64,000 bases of DNA from Druceiella hillmani. Taxonomy: Eukaryota > Arthropoda > Insecta > Lepidoptera > Hepialidae. Location of the stretch: contig JAYKKI010000015.1 of NCBI GenBank assembly GCA_039881145.1, forward strand, positions 27,369,501 to 27,433,500. The letters are read 5' to 3'. The translations under genes were made by a program, and so were the position numbers. Of the stretch, positions 25,033 through 39,385 are shown in pieces. The notes under the pieces were generated by a model, which was not told the DNA's origin, did not search any database, and worked only from the letters and a program-made list of their open reading frames with translations. Each line of letters opens with the position of its first letter. The first letter of the stretch is position 1.

Positions 25033-26149
25033 GAATAGAATCAGTGTTAATTTGCTCGTGTTGTCATTTTAAAAGAACTAAGTGGAACCTTCCTTCCTTT
25101 TTATATGAAAATAAGTAAAATTGTAATTATCTCTACTTTACAGTGTTCTATATAATTTAAGTGCGATACATTATGCAATTGATATTTGTTTGCCAGAAAT
25201 GTTAATGTGATTAATTTTAATTAAATAACAGATAAACACTTGCGTTAATGATTTTTCATAATCTTATTATTATTGCACCTTTAAATATTTACTTTATTGA
25301 TATTTGATTTTTTTTAAAGAAAAATCAAAATATTGCATGCAAGAAATAAGTTTTGAGACACTATCCAATGAAAAAAAAACAACAAATATACGCATGTGTA
25401 TTGTTGTTTTTTTTTCATAGTACGAGTGGGTAGTATTTAATACGACCATGGCGGTGGTCTACACAAAAAATTTACTTTGTATGACTGATATCGAAACACA
25501 ATGGAGTGTTAACATACCGAAATTTTCAAACTTTTTCTGAACACGAAAAATAGTGAAAAGTTAAATATAGAACCACCACCACCATACCCAACAAACTTAA
25601 CATTAAACAAGAATATGAAGTGGTGCAAATTATTGGTGTAAATCAGTCTATTCCCGCTCTTTCTAGCAAATTACATATAACTGATACAGAAGCTTGAAAA
25701 TTTCAAAATATATTAAACTGTATATATTCGTACCTCTTCCATCAATACTCAAAAGTAATGTATATATAATATGTTACTTAAAAATTAATTATCCTTCCTT
25801 TAGTTCCATTTTTCTAACTATTTAAAGCACCTTGTAGTCTATCTGCTATAATTCTTGCGTTTTCATTATAATTTTTTGTTTATTAAATTATCAAACAATG
25901 TAACCCTTTCATTTACGTTACTCTCTTTGAGTGTTAATTCACTAATGATTTTATTGTAATGTTTATTAATTGTAATTAATTATAATTATTAATTGTTTGA
26001 ATTAATCTACTTTATTTTTTTAACCTAAAATAAATCATTTATATTAAAAATTAATAACATTTTCACTGATTTTAAAGTGTGAATGTTATCTAAAAATATT
26101 CCATTTTTTTGCAAAATATGCAATTATTATAAACAGATGAAAATAAAAG
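25033..26149. other. Between GrC and the provirus
   Basis: AT-rich. An inverted pair GAAAAAAAAACAACAA / TTGTTGTTTTTTTTTC sits at 25369-25420. No gene, LTR or other feature is supported. Confidence 0.6.
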
Positions 26150-28720
26150 GAAAGTAGATGGAAAATAAAAAGTTTTGCTCAGAGCCGCTACTCCTATATC
26201 CATCTGTCGTCCGCCAGGATAGATTATTTTTAAAACCTTAAAAGTTGTGTATAAAAATTCTACAGAATTCTTTCACAAGGCCAAATGGGCAAAGAGAGAA
26301 CCATTACATATACTTATCGGCAACTTAATATATGTCAATATAATCTTAACGCAACAGAATAAGAGTTGTTTGCTATCTTTTTCGGTTCTAAAAACTTCCG
26401 AACGTATTTCTTTGGCCATACATTTGATATTGTTATTCATCATCGCCCTCTCAAATGGTTATTTAACTGCAAGGATCCAAGCCGTTAACTTAAATGTTGG
26501 CGTTTAAAATTGAGAGAATAAAATTTTACATAAAAGGAAAATTAAACTCTGTAGCCGACGCTCTTTCTCGTTACTCTGAAAACCCTTTTCAACCTGATAG
26601 ATACGTTACTTAGGTGTTATTCTCAAATTATCCAGAACTCACTATAATAGAAACTCCGTTGAATCCTGAAAACCTTTATCCCTTATTAATGACGATATCC
26701 TTGATGGATCATATCCCAAATTCTTAATTTCTCACGGGAAACATTACATTTTAACACAGTCATAAGCAAATACAAATAAAAAAACTACAAAAATCAATTA
26801 AAATTCCTAATTATAAAAAAGTCCTATTTACTATTTACTAAAGTTCATCATTTTTGTACTTGCTCATTTACTGACATATTTGGAATCGTAAAAAATGTAA
26901 GAAACGAACCACTACTACTGGTGAATCTGTCTACTAGTGAATTTCATATTTCAAAAACTATTTCAATCAATAACCATGTATAAAATTATACAACATTATC
27001 TCATATTTATTCCACAATACTTAACGAGTATGTACAAATACACATGTACAAAAATCAAGTTATATTTCCTTTATTTAGAAAAATAAAAACAATTTTAAAA
27101 GAAAATCATAACATTTCTATCGCCGAGCGCCTCGGCTTTTCCCGAATATAAGATAGAATAAAATAACAGTAACATTGGAAACATATGCATACAGATATAG
27201 AAAACTATGTAAAGAAATGTTCCTCATGTCAAGTAAACAAGGCACTAAGAAAAGTACATCGCACGCCCATGGAAATCACTAGCACTGCTATCTAGTACCG
27301 CCCCATTTTAACGATCCTTGATATTATAAGACCTGCACCTGAATCCGGAGATACAAAACTTCAATATATCGTAATATTACAAGATGATCCTAAGACATTT
27401 TCAACTTGTCCCATTCAAAGTACTACGGCTGAAGTCACCAGCAAGTGCCTAATATATTTTACGTCTTTATTTAGTATACCCCAAACGATTCTTACCGATC
27501 AGGGAACAAACTTCGCACTTGATCATTTGAAAAAAACCTGTGATTTTTTTTAAATCAATTAATTATGGGCACCATCATATCACCCTAAGACCCAAGGAGC
27601 TTTAGAACGTAGCCATTACACCCTTAAAAATGATTTAAAATTGTATTTTAATAATAATAAAGACAATTAATCCAGATGTCTATACCGCAATCCTAGCATT
27701 AAATACTGCCATACATTCAATTACCCACTACTCTCCTTACGAGCTATTATTCTGCTCTAAGCAATTTATCTCTAATCCTATTTAAGACACTACAACTGAC
27801 GCCACTTACCCTAGCTACATAAGTACTCCAGAGAGAAACTCAACGAAAACATTCAAACATCAAAAGAACCTCAAACATTTATTTTCATTCTCGTCCTGTA
27901 AAGTTACAAGTTGGAGATTACGTCTATCTTAGATACCACTTCAGGCTACGTAAAGTTGTTTCCCCTATTTGAAAAAGATTCTATAAAATTATTAAAATAA
28001 ATGGTTAAAATTATCTATCATTATTAATAAACCGTCGCCACGTCATTCAGCTCTGGGTCGAAGTACAACTAGCAAGAAGATATAACGATACCGCAACCTA
28101 AGTTATAATTTATTTTATCTTTTAGTTCATTATATTTAAAACCTTATGTGTAACATTCTATCCTATACTGATATAATTTATTGTTTACTGCTACTTTTAC
28201 TAAATATGTAATTCTTATAAACAACTTTTACAAATAATTACCCTCACATTTATATTTTGCACATGTTACAAGGCTATCGTCCTGGCACATGTCCATTGTG
28301 TACAGCCATTATACAGCGACCCTAGTATACACTTTGATCCTATTGGCTCATTAAATTTCACCAATGACCACCTTAATGTAGCTATTCTCATTAATATATT
28401 CTTTATAAAGCCACGCCTAGTTAACATGAACGCTACCTCTGGAAAGGTAACGGAATATGATATCTTTAAAAATATTAAATGCCATAATCTCATTCAACCG
28501 TTCTCCAGACGATTTTATGAAATTAATAATCGGTACTTTAGATGAAAATGACGCAATTACGTATGATAACGCTATTTAAAACGTGAAAACTAATCAAAGA
28601 AATTTATTCAAAATGCATGCAGAAAAAATGTTTTAATTAAATCAACAACAGCTTTTACTTTTCAGAAGACAAGAAACAAAATAAACACTAATGAACAGAG
28701 TTTGGGTAGCCCTGTTGAAA
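26150..28720 (+). pseudogene. Broken gypsy-like/errantivirus provirus: RNase H, integrase, env remnant
   Basis: Old insect endogenous retrovirus (errantivirus-type Ty3/gypsy element), heavily interrupted by stops and frameshifts. Order on the plus strand: end of reverse transcriptase/RNase H from about 26170 (LNATE near 26340, HHRPLKWLFNCKDPS near 26440, SVADALSRYSEN near 26550); integrase zinc-binding CSSCQ near 27220; integrase core with LD near 27310, LTDQGTNF near 27495 and GALERSH near 27600, so the three acidic positions remain; a C-terminal domain with PVKLQVGDYVYLR near 27900; then an env-like stretch (DPIGSLNF near 28340, GTLDENDA near 28530). I see no gag, no reverse-transcriptase palm and no certain LTR. 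Not a functional element. Confidence 0.82.
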
Positions 28721-31700
28721 ATGTCTGTTGTAGTTATAAAGAAATGGGTTGAAAAAACTTTAAAGACCTGGATTGAAAAATTACATCTAATTATGTTTAT
28801 GTCATATTTGTCCAGACATCGTCCACGCTACTATCGTTCTATAAAATTAAACCCGCCTACCGCATTATTTCGTGTTACGAACTACGCCATATAATTAGAC
28901 TTCCATTAAAAATAGTGGATATTTTTATATGCCGTATATGTCATCGGTTATATTATGACAGCATATATTTCATTAATTTTATTCCTTACTTTCACAATGT
29001 TGAACTCATCAATAAATCAAACATGGATATAGATTCTTACCATGAAAATTTTTAGGGTAAATGACAAGTAGTCATTAATAAATAGCTTTTATTTGTCAGC
29101 CTAATGCATTGTGATATCATACAATTATATGTATTTAGTTATTGTCGAGACTAATTTATTTTTCCACATTTCAGTTATAAATTTTGAATATTTAAAAATT
29201 TTCTTAGGTCAAAGACTACGGAATATTACTTGTTTATTAATAAATATATTATTTTAAATGAATTATAAAAATACGATTTTGTATTATAATGCAGTAGAAA
29301 ACACTCACAGTTACAATTACGGGTAGGATTGAATAGACACCATTAGCCGTCGATTTCCTAATAAAGGTAAATCAATTTAGATCCTCATCGCTACTGACCG
29401 AGTCGTATCATAAGCGTAAATTTAATAGCATCTACAAAATACTATTTCACATATAATAGTTGAAACTACAATATATCGCAGGAAAATTTAAGGTTTTAAA
29501 TCTAATGTAATATGTAATTAAAAACTGTTAACGCACAAAAGAAAATCTTATCTCTCAAGGTTTCAAATTTGGTTGATTTTCCACCAGTTAGTCTTTTTGC
29601 TACTCGTGGTAAATTACATAAATCAATTTTTGTGGTATTCAGCTTTTCCCATTGCTTCTTGTGTCGTATCTTATTATGCCTCCCATGCATAATTCTTCAC
29701 ACGAATTTTCCGTCGTATGCAGCCATTTGGGCTTCTGTAAAATTTCTTTCCTAAGTACTTTTAGTAATGCTCCTTAAACTTGTATAAGTAACAAGGTATT
29801 CAAATTTACTTATGTTTTCAGACGGAGAATTTTATTCAGTCCAATCTCCGATTGACTCCTGAGATATTCATATTGACGAACACATTTCGCAACGCGATTC
29901 CATTGGAACACTTTTCTATAATTTCTTTATCTATTACTCAAAAAAATGTTAAAATCTCTACGTATGATATTTCTAAAAATATGACGTATCTCTTGTAATT
30001 CAATGTTCAACAAATATGGAAAGCATTTCTTTACCTGAAATTAAGTTCCTAAATTTCCCTGGATTCATTAATTAATTCAAATGCGTCAATGCTGGCAATA
30101 AATAAATTCCATTATTTAAAATCTTCATTGAAAAGTGGACTTAGAGGAATAATTAAAATAATTGAATTTACGGTATAATAATGTTAACCTGCAGACCTAC
30201 CAAGTAGGCGCGCATAAAGTTTTAGTTCAGCCAATCACAAAGCACGGAGCTGCATCCTCGTGTTGAATTTTATTTACCTTCCATGATTCACTCTTCGGCG
30301 TTCGACGAAGCAACACCGCCTCAGCATCTTAATGCTTTTATCGTTACACACATCTGAATGCTTTTATCGTTACAACTATACTTTATTTTCTACTTTACAA
30401 TTACACTTTGTCTTTTTAAAATATACATTACATTGAGTTTACTTTACGATTCTCGTTTATACTATTCGGCGCGAACATTATCTTTTTACCGGAAGTAAAT
30501 AAGACTCTTTCAATTTTATTTCAAAAGCTTGAAATGTTACAGACAATATAAGGAAACCTGAAATTATTAAAATGAATCAATTTTAAACACTTTTAGTGAT
30601 AACTTGTTAAAATACCTTTAAAATAAACGAGATATCTTGACACCCGAATTGCTATTTATCGAACGGGAAACATCGGCGATTTTTGAATAAAAACGTTTTA
30701 ATCTTGCATAACCGACCAACAATATAACCCACCCGGTAAATTTAATAGCCATCACAAGTGATAATGTTTGTTTTATTATGTTTCCTTAATTTTGTTCGCT
30801 CCATACCATACAGATATCTGCGTATATTCCGTTTCCATACAGATATCAGTGTATATCCACGGATTTACTCATTATTTATAAAATTTCAATAGCATTTTTT
30901 TTTTAGAAAATATATCGACATAGAATCAGAAAAGAGGTTTAAAGTTTAATTACACTTTTAATAGCATTCCCATATTTACATAACATTTACTTTTTCTTCT
31001 CAAAAGTAATATTTTCAATATTAATATTGCAGTTAACCGAGTACGCCGTAAACAACCAATAATATAAGTAGGCATACAAATCATTTTCAAATAAAAAAGC
31101 ACCACACGTAAAGCTTTAATTATGATTATAATCTTCTAATTCACAAGAGTTCTTCTCTTGCATATAAAGTCACCTAGTCGGTAATTAAATTGGAACCCAA
31201 CCAATCACAAACGAGTCAATGCGACATAAAGTATGGTACCTTTATATTAGGAACAGGGATGTATGGGAATGATCCTACAAGAGATGCTGTGTAGCCAGGT
31301 GACACAGCAGGACATCTGTCTGAGATATCAACAATCCGTGAAACGATACATATAATAAATTTAGGATAATAAACCAATAGTTCTTATCAGGATGATGTTT
31401 ACTCGCTTTCTGATACTTTTTATCGTGTTTCTCAAAGCTGAGGGTTGCGACTTTCGCTGTAGAACATTTCCTCTCTCATAACGTTATGCTCACGGTGCTC
31501 CTCTTCGGTGGCTTCAGGAATTGCATTCATAAAAATGATATTAAGCGTGGTGTGAATATAATTGGATAAATAATTCAATTTTGCCAGTAACTAGAGAAAG
31601 ACTGATGCGTTCTTGTATTATCATCACCCATTTTCCATTCTTGAAGGATTGAAACATAGGTCATGTGTGCTATCTCGGTTGCCTGATAGCTAATCTTGTC

Positions 31701-34186
31701 CAGTATTACGTCTCAATCTGTTATTATATTCATAACCGAATGATTTCAGCGTCTTTATTTCAACACAGGAAAAAAAGAGCAACATCAATCTGCTTTCAGT
31801 ATTCAGCCTGATGTTTGTAATTTTTCTGAGTTTTATGAGACTGAAAGGTAATACTTTTTAACAGACATCACCTTTATTACATTATTAGAATCCAAGTTAC
31901 CTTTATTGATAGAGATATTTAGCTCATTGCTCACCTTCATTATTATATTTAGTACGATGTGTTTCTAATCTAAACACTGTCAATGCTCAGATCTTTATAT
32001 GAGTTCAGCTCAGGTCGTAAATTTTCTACTTAATTATTATTGTTCCCTATGTAAATTAAAATAAAATAGGGAAGAAGAGGAAGCATTCATGTACTCCTTT
32101 TTAGAAAGTGAAGGAATTTAAACGTCATATCGCTTTTTATTAGCCTTAAAAGTTTGAAATAGTGGGAGTAAACACCAATAATAGCACTTTTTACAGATAG
32201 CCTCAACTTACATAGTCGACAGATTTGCTGTAGTCGACGATACACATGACGATGGACAAGTAAAGGCAATAGTATTTTTTGATGTGTTGCATAAAATGTA
32301 ATATTTACTCCCAAGTGCTACTTTGATGAAACCCACCAGTTTCTATAAGATTTGCTAAAAACTTATTAATGTTTGAGATAAAGAGTTAGTTTAGTCACTG
32401 CTGAACGTAAATAATAAATATTTTTTTTTACAATTTTCTTAAATAACGGTTTAATATTGCTACTTAATATAATAATACATAGCAACATTATCACTATTAA
32501 GTTTTTTCGAGGCTCTTAAAAAATCTGTTGAAATAATAAACAATTTAACACGACTTTTCAATAAATTATAACATTTAAGGTATTTTCTCCCAAAATATTA
32601 TATTGTGAAAAATAATTAAATAACTACTAGTATACGGTAGTATTGTGATTATAAATATTAGTAAATTTTATTATCGTTGCTAAATTTTTGTGTTATTGAA
32701 CAAGCAGTCGAGATGAACAGTTTTCTTGGACTATGTAAAAGGTGAAATTTCCAGGAACACGCAATAGTTATAGTTTTTAAACACGATCATTAGAACTTTT
32801 GTAAACTTTATTGTAATAGACTTTAAAAAATAATAATAAGTACAGGAAATACCTTCAATGAGCTATATTTTACTCATTTTGTTTTGTACCAAAATAATAT
32901 ATTCTTCATTTGTTTCTATGTATGAATATTAAAAAATTATGTTCAACCCCTATTAATAATTGCAGATCTTGTATAGTATGTTCTACTCAAAGAAGTGGAA
33001 CGTACTAGAGCTAAGAGCTATTCTACAACTTTAATTCAACGAAAAAATATCTAATTCAATTTTAATCACTCATTACATGTTTCAATGAAATCATATTTTA
33101 TAATTCCATTTACTTAATAAAATAAAATGATGTTATAATAGACTGTCAAATGCATGTTATTAATTCTTTTGCTTCTTCTTGAAGAATTTTGATATGTAGT
33201 ACTATTTCTGAGAGTATTATTATGTTTAATTTTTTGCATATGAAAATTTAAAAAATTGTTATAATTGTTATTTTTATATATATTAAATATAACTTTGATA
33301 ATTTTTATAAACTTAGTCTTTATGCATTAAAAAACAATAAACTGTATTAAAATGAATGTCTTAGGAAGAAGCATCTTGATGCTCAGAACGTAACGAGAAA
33401 ATTCCAAATTAAAAGTGAACAGAAAATGCAGGAGGAAAACTTGAAAGCTGCAAGCAAGCATTAAAAAAATAAAGCATTTATGACCGACTTGATCAAAAAA
33501 TGCTTTATTTTGTCTGGATTTGCATAAATAAACAGATGCTTTATTTTGTTTGGATTTGTGAGCTTTAACCAGGAGACAGGTCTCTACCTGTTCAAATCAA
33601 TAGAATTACTTGAAGTCAATCTTGAAGACATGATTTGTGGTAGTTTACCAGAAGAAGACATTACTAACACAAAATATATGCGCTGGAATTATCTTCATTT
33701 ATCAATAAAATCATTAACTCAAGACATAGCTTCAAAGTATCGATAACAGTTTTGTAAATATTGACAAAACTGTTAAGACCTAGTTCTATACATATATCTG
33801 CGCGCCACAATTTCGTGTTCACGAGCGACTTCTTTCTATTACAGAGACATATTGTTTTGTTGTAAATTCTTTAGCAAAATCGTAAGTAGTCTCTCTGAAA
33901 ACAGTGACTATTTTGATTGATAATGTTCGTCTTTACCTTACGACCTTACCTAACCCCTACGACCTTATACATATACAATAGGATCAATTTTGATCAGATT
34001 AAAAATATCCTAAACTAAATTCAAATAAAACTATTAGAATCAGAAGGAAAGTTAGTATTGTGTATTAAGAAAGATTCTTTCCGTAATAAAGTTTTTATCA
34101 CCTCAATGTCTTTCTTTTCAGGCATATTTTATAAAAGTTATATTAAAATTATAGAGTAAATTCATTAAGTTATACGGAAATTTATA
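28721..34186. other. 5.5 kb with no recognised gene
   Basis: AT-rich. Contains the weak LTR-like block (30185-30480), a 62-residue minus-strand ORF at 29502-29690 that I do not recognise, a somewhat GC-richer patch at 31200-31700, and a 36-base tandem repeat of TGCTTTATTTTGTCTGGATT at 33502/33538. Confidence 0.6.
30185..30480 (+). other. Possible LTR-like block
   Basis: A stretch of mixed composition downstream of the provirus. It starts GTTAACCTGCAGACCTACCA, contains GTAGGCGCGCATAAAG and CCAATCACAAAGCACG, a tandem ATCTGAATGCTTTTATCGTT-type duplication (30325-30375), and ends near GGCGCGAACATT. The layout recalls an LTR followed by a primer-binding site, but no second copy and no target duplication were found, and the tRNA match is unproven. 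Weak call. Confidence 0.25.
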
Positions 34187-34188
34187 TG

Positions 34189-34234
<46 letters not shown>

Positions 34235-34238
34235 ATTT

Positions 34239-34283
<45 letters not shown>
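34187..34283. repeat. (TA)n pair in inverted arrangement at the edge of copy B
   Basis: Two TA runs separated by CATAATTTTAAATA. The segment TATATATAATTTTAAATA-like to the left mirrors TATTTAAAATTATG to the right, so the whole is a quasi-palindrome just before duplication copy B starts. Confidence 0.9.
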
Positions 34284-34289
<6 letters not shown>

Positions 34290-37200
34290 TTAAAATTATG
34301 TACCAAGACCTTTTATATATGTTGTCGCTATTAACATCGAGTTATATTGAAAACGAAGAACAAACAAATTTAATTAGGATCCGGTGTGACAGGTATTTTT
34401 TACCTGACCAGTTTTGTTTTAAAAATATAACATTTATGCACGTTCTAAATCGTTTATTCAAATAGCAGATGGAATAAATTCAAATTATTACAATAATTGT
34501 ACAAAAGCAAAATTTATATAAATTAAAATTTATTCAACTCTATTAAACTTTAACTTACTACTCACGTATGTAAACATAATAATTTTTTTGTTTCTTTTCA
34601 CATTTAAAAAATTTTTACAATTGTGTAATTAGGTCACAAATTGTTTAAAAATATTATATAGAATTTATGAATGACTACGTATATTTAAAAAAATAAATTT
34701 TCTGCATGCGACAACGTGAAGGGTATTTAAATAAAAAAGTTTTTAATATATAGTAACATGAAAAGTAAACGTTCTTCAAAGCAGCGTAGAGGTCGATTTT
34801 TCCTGACAAATCATTATTCACATACGTTTTCTATAAATAAAAACTAGAAACTCACCATAAATGAAACAGGCATTTATTTAAGAAATGTATCTTTATTGAT
34901 TACAATGTCTTATTAACAACAGAAACACTTCTAGAAAAACATATGAATTTAAATTGGGATATGTATAATTTAAATTGGGATCGTTATCACGAGGAGACCA
35001 AATTAATAAATAGGCATCATTTGAAATAAATTGGTTCAGATTCAACGTGAACTGCGGTTTATCCACATAATCGTATCATAGTTGTGTTCTATCGTTCCTC
35101 TCATTCTCCCTAGTAGATTTTGTGGAAAACTGAACCATGAAAACTAATAATATGGCTCTGGAAATCATCTTTGTTAGCATAAGAATGAATTACTGTTTTG
35201 CAAATAGTTGCAGGCAAGCACGCACGCGTGTAATGTATTTCAGATTTTGGGACTTCGATTTGAGTCCTGATGTTTTTCAATGGATCTCTTTCAATGTCTT
35301 CAATAACTAAATCTACAGGATCTAGGTCCCTTATTATAGGCGTCCGGCTAGACCTGTTCATTGGTATGTGACCGTTCGTTTAGGCATTATGAACTCTTAA
35401 GATCATTCAGTGGTCAGGAAATTATTTGGGTTAGATCCACTTCTAGGTTCAACATGGTCCTTGTATATCCGTAATGCTGTCCCTCGCGCGTAATCATAAT
35501 AGTAGTGTTTTTCTGCATAGTCTATTGCTAAAAACTCACGATGACCACTCATTCTAGGAAAAATGTCCCGATTTTTGTTCCAAGTAAGGATAAAAAAAAT
35601 TCAGCAATCTGGTAATCTTGGCAATGTGTACAATTTATGTAATAACACTAAATCAGATTTTTACGGACTTTAAAGTCTGAGGAAAAAGCAAAAAATATTT
35701 GAAGGTAACCGGAAAAAAATTGTAGTAATATTTTTTTAATTTTTTAATGTGTTTTTGTAAGGATAAATTTACATTATTAGTTAAGAAAAATTATATGGAA
35801 AACGCGAGCGACGATTCTGAGGATATTACATTGTTGTTGAACGGTCCTAAATATTTTTGCTATCACTCATACACGGTTGATGTACGGGGCGTAACATCGG
35901 TCTTAAAGAATTTACTTCTCTGCTAAATTATAACATTGTGCTGTGTCGTCGCCACCTTTTTCTTTTACGTAAGTTAATTTTATATAATTGTACGAAATAA
36001 AGGCATAGTTAGAAAAGTTAAGTCAAAGAAATCTGCCTTATATTGAAGGATGGTTAGAAATTAACTATTAAAACTCACAGTTATTATCGAGCGACAAACA
36101 CAAATCGACAAAACTATTACGAGTGGTAACATTTATTTTTGTTTGATTGAATTTATAAATTTTACGCGACATTCCATATAGAGTTAACACCTTATTTTGA
36201 AGTAAAAATTAAATATTCATTGCCACTGAAATATACCGGCATACATTTTATTCCGTTTAGTTTCGTGATAATTTTTGGGGTATAGCGAAAAACGCAATAA
36301 CATAACATTTTCATAGTTCTTTATTGAAATGAACCTAGTATAAAGTTTTTCTAATATCGATAATAAAAATGAGATATGATGTTCTGATATGATAATGTTT
36401 AATGTAATAATTTTTTAATGGAAATTGGACTAATACTATTATTAGTACAATATCTGGTTAGGAAATTTACAACTTCAAAATTTGATGCTAAGAGAGAAAT
36501 TTAAAAAAAACCATTCCATTTTAATAGATTATTGTAGATAAGTTATTGATATTCTTATAAATATTTCAGATATCTATCAGTAACAGTATGATGTTTTGTG
36601 TCTGATAATTGTTTTAATATTAAAACCGATCATGCAGAATATGTAAAATTTTGAAAATGCCTTTTTACCCTAGTTTCAAAATTTTATAAATGCCTATAAT
36701 TTTAAGATAATAAGTAAAATCCTATTTTGTAATTAAATTCCTCACATCATAAATTGCAGAAAATTCTGATATGATTTTATTTTTCTACTTTCGTTTTTTA
36801 AATGATATTTTAGTTGTGTTGACGTCGATTTACGAAATTAAGTCTCTTAATTCAACAAGAGCGAAATATTTTTGTAGATTTTTTTTTACTTCAAGCAATC
36901 AGTAAATATACTTATATTAATTTGATTGAGACGAACTCAACGAATTATTTACAATATCTTTCTATATTTGGAAATAATATAGTATTATTTTAAAATATAT
37001 TATCTCTGGATTGCAATAAAGAATATTTGTTATCTACCAATAAATTTTTCATGACCTATTTAATTAATATTCTTAATTTTTCTCATTCAAATATGTTGAC
37101 AGATAGAATACATAATCTTTTACATATTACATATTATAAATAGTTCTTTGGTTACATGTTTTTTGGTATCTTTATATTTGAAGCTAATAAAATATATAGT

Positions 37201-38505
37201 TAATCATCATTAATGAACTCTTGTCTGATGATTTAATGGAAAAGATAACAAATTATTATTGTCTTCTAGACACAAGTGTACTTAATCGTGATCACCGCTT
37301 TCCTTACTTTTACTGAACTTATCTCTACAGAACAATGTAGTTCTTTTATTTAAAGTTCACTTTACGAAGGTTGAGAATTGACAAAATTAATAATTAGTGC
37401 CTATTATTCCATGAAATATTTGATGCAAATCTTATTTAAAAATGGTTTAAATATCACTACCCGAATTCTGTTGGATCACGATTCCTCGTTTGCATTTATT
37501 TAAAGAATCACACGTTGCTTCAAAAATCAATATTTATTTTAAATTCACACGTTTATTTATTTAATTTGTTGTTTTGTTATCGTAGAAAGCTAATATATTT
37601 ATCACGTTGTTTGTAACTTAATTTATATATATTCATGCAACTATGGATTTTTTTAGAAATAAAAAAAAAACAAATTTTAATTTTGACAAAATGAAAGTGA
37701 CTTTAATTTATTAATCACACATAAATAATGCTGTATTCCATTACTTAATTCTTTTTTCTTTAGATTTAACACGACCCAATCCACACAAGTACACACTGAA
37801 AGCTTATAAACATGCTTCACACATTAGTTTGTCTCGCAGTGTTTGTCTTTCTCAATTCTAATTATTTTCTTCAGACGTTAATTTATTGTAATAATTCTAT
37901 CAACATTATTACATATCTTTAAAACCCCTTGAAATAAACATTATTAATCTAAAAGTTTTTAAAACAAGGACTTTACGTAGCTATTAATTGTAATTGAGTT
38001 CATATATAATTGTACTAAAAAATAATTATTATAAAAACAATTCGTTCTGGTAAACATACAATGAAATAAGTTGAGTCTTATCATATTTTAAGTTAAAACT
38101 ACTGATTTACTTTAGTTTTTTAGAGATTACAAATAACATCCAAAATATGATATATGGTTCTTAATCATGAAAATTTTCGACCGCATTCCATTTAACCATT
38201 AGCTGATGTATCAAAAATGCACCAGCTACGTCGATGTCTTAATATTTTTGTTGCACGAACAACATTTTAGATCACAAAGTTGAAAATTTGCAAATTTATA
38301 CTGATAATAAGACTGCCAAACATATAGAATACTTCAAATTGTTGCGGAATATTCTTAATCGTGATAACATATGTTGGGGTTCTTTTGTGCAAAATGAGAA
38401 AAAAACATGCAAAATAAAATGACTGAAATATCTATATTAGTGTCAAAATTTTTCTAATTAATATAAAAAAACTAAATGGCTTTAATTTATTATGACATTA
38501 AAATC

Positions 38506-38506
<1 letters not shown>

Positions 38507-38556
<50 letters not shown>
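38507..38556. repeat. (TA)n microsatellite, copy B only
   Basis: About 50 bases of TA inserted between ATTAAAATCATTA and CATAACTTTAAG; copy A reads straight through (about 4425). Confidence 0.95.
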
Positions 38557-38559
<3 letters not shown>

Positions 38560-39385
38560 ACTTTAAGCAAATAGGTTAAATTATCTTTGTTGATAAAATT
38601 TATCATTTTACGGCTTCAAGTTTTCATTCATATACCAAGACAGGGGAAGTAAAATTTTAAAACTATTTCTTTACACTTTAAATTACTCCAAATTCATATA
38701 GAAATTTACTATATCATTTTTATTTTACAGTCGTCAAATTCAAATCATTTTTTTGATAAGTGAATAATTATCATGTAAACATAATTACATAAATGATTTA
38801 AAAATGCTAACAACTCAAATTATAAATGAGAACGTAATATAGATCGCTTGACTTTCATAAATGTACTATCTTTGTATTTTCTAAAATATGTACTTATTAA
38901 AAGAAATAAGGTAAAATATGCAACATTAAACACGAGTCCGGACCGATAAAATAATTTCATTTGATTTTCAATATAGTTAAAAGCCATTTTTCGATCAATG
39001 TATTTGGTCGGAATAAGTCTGGATCTGTAAGTGACTTGTTCCTTGCTTCATATAGTTCCGTTACGCATCTTCAAAGACCAGCAAGATTACAGTTCTTAAT
39101 AAATCTTCTCAAAATCATACCGTTGTCTACATTTTCTTTCATTTAATAAAAATATCGACAACATAATTTTCCATTAAATCTTAATTCGGAAATATTCGAA
39201 TATTACTTATTTAAATCAATAATATTTTTATAAGCTATCAGTAATTAAAATCTAGTTAAAAATTTACTTAATCACACATTTTTTTTTAAATTCTCGTATT
39301 AACGTTATAGATATTTAACACTTTTGAATATCGAGAGAATCATTTAAAAGGTAAGTTCTGAAGTATTAAACTTTCATAAATTAAT

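Noticed and set aside
26247..26507. 86-codon ORF as an independent gene
   Set aside because: It lies in a shifted frame over the provirus RNase H; the neighbouring frames give the recognisable motifs.
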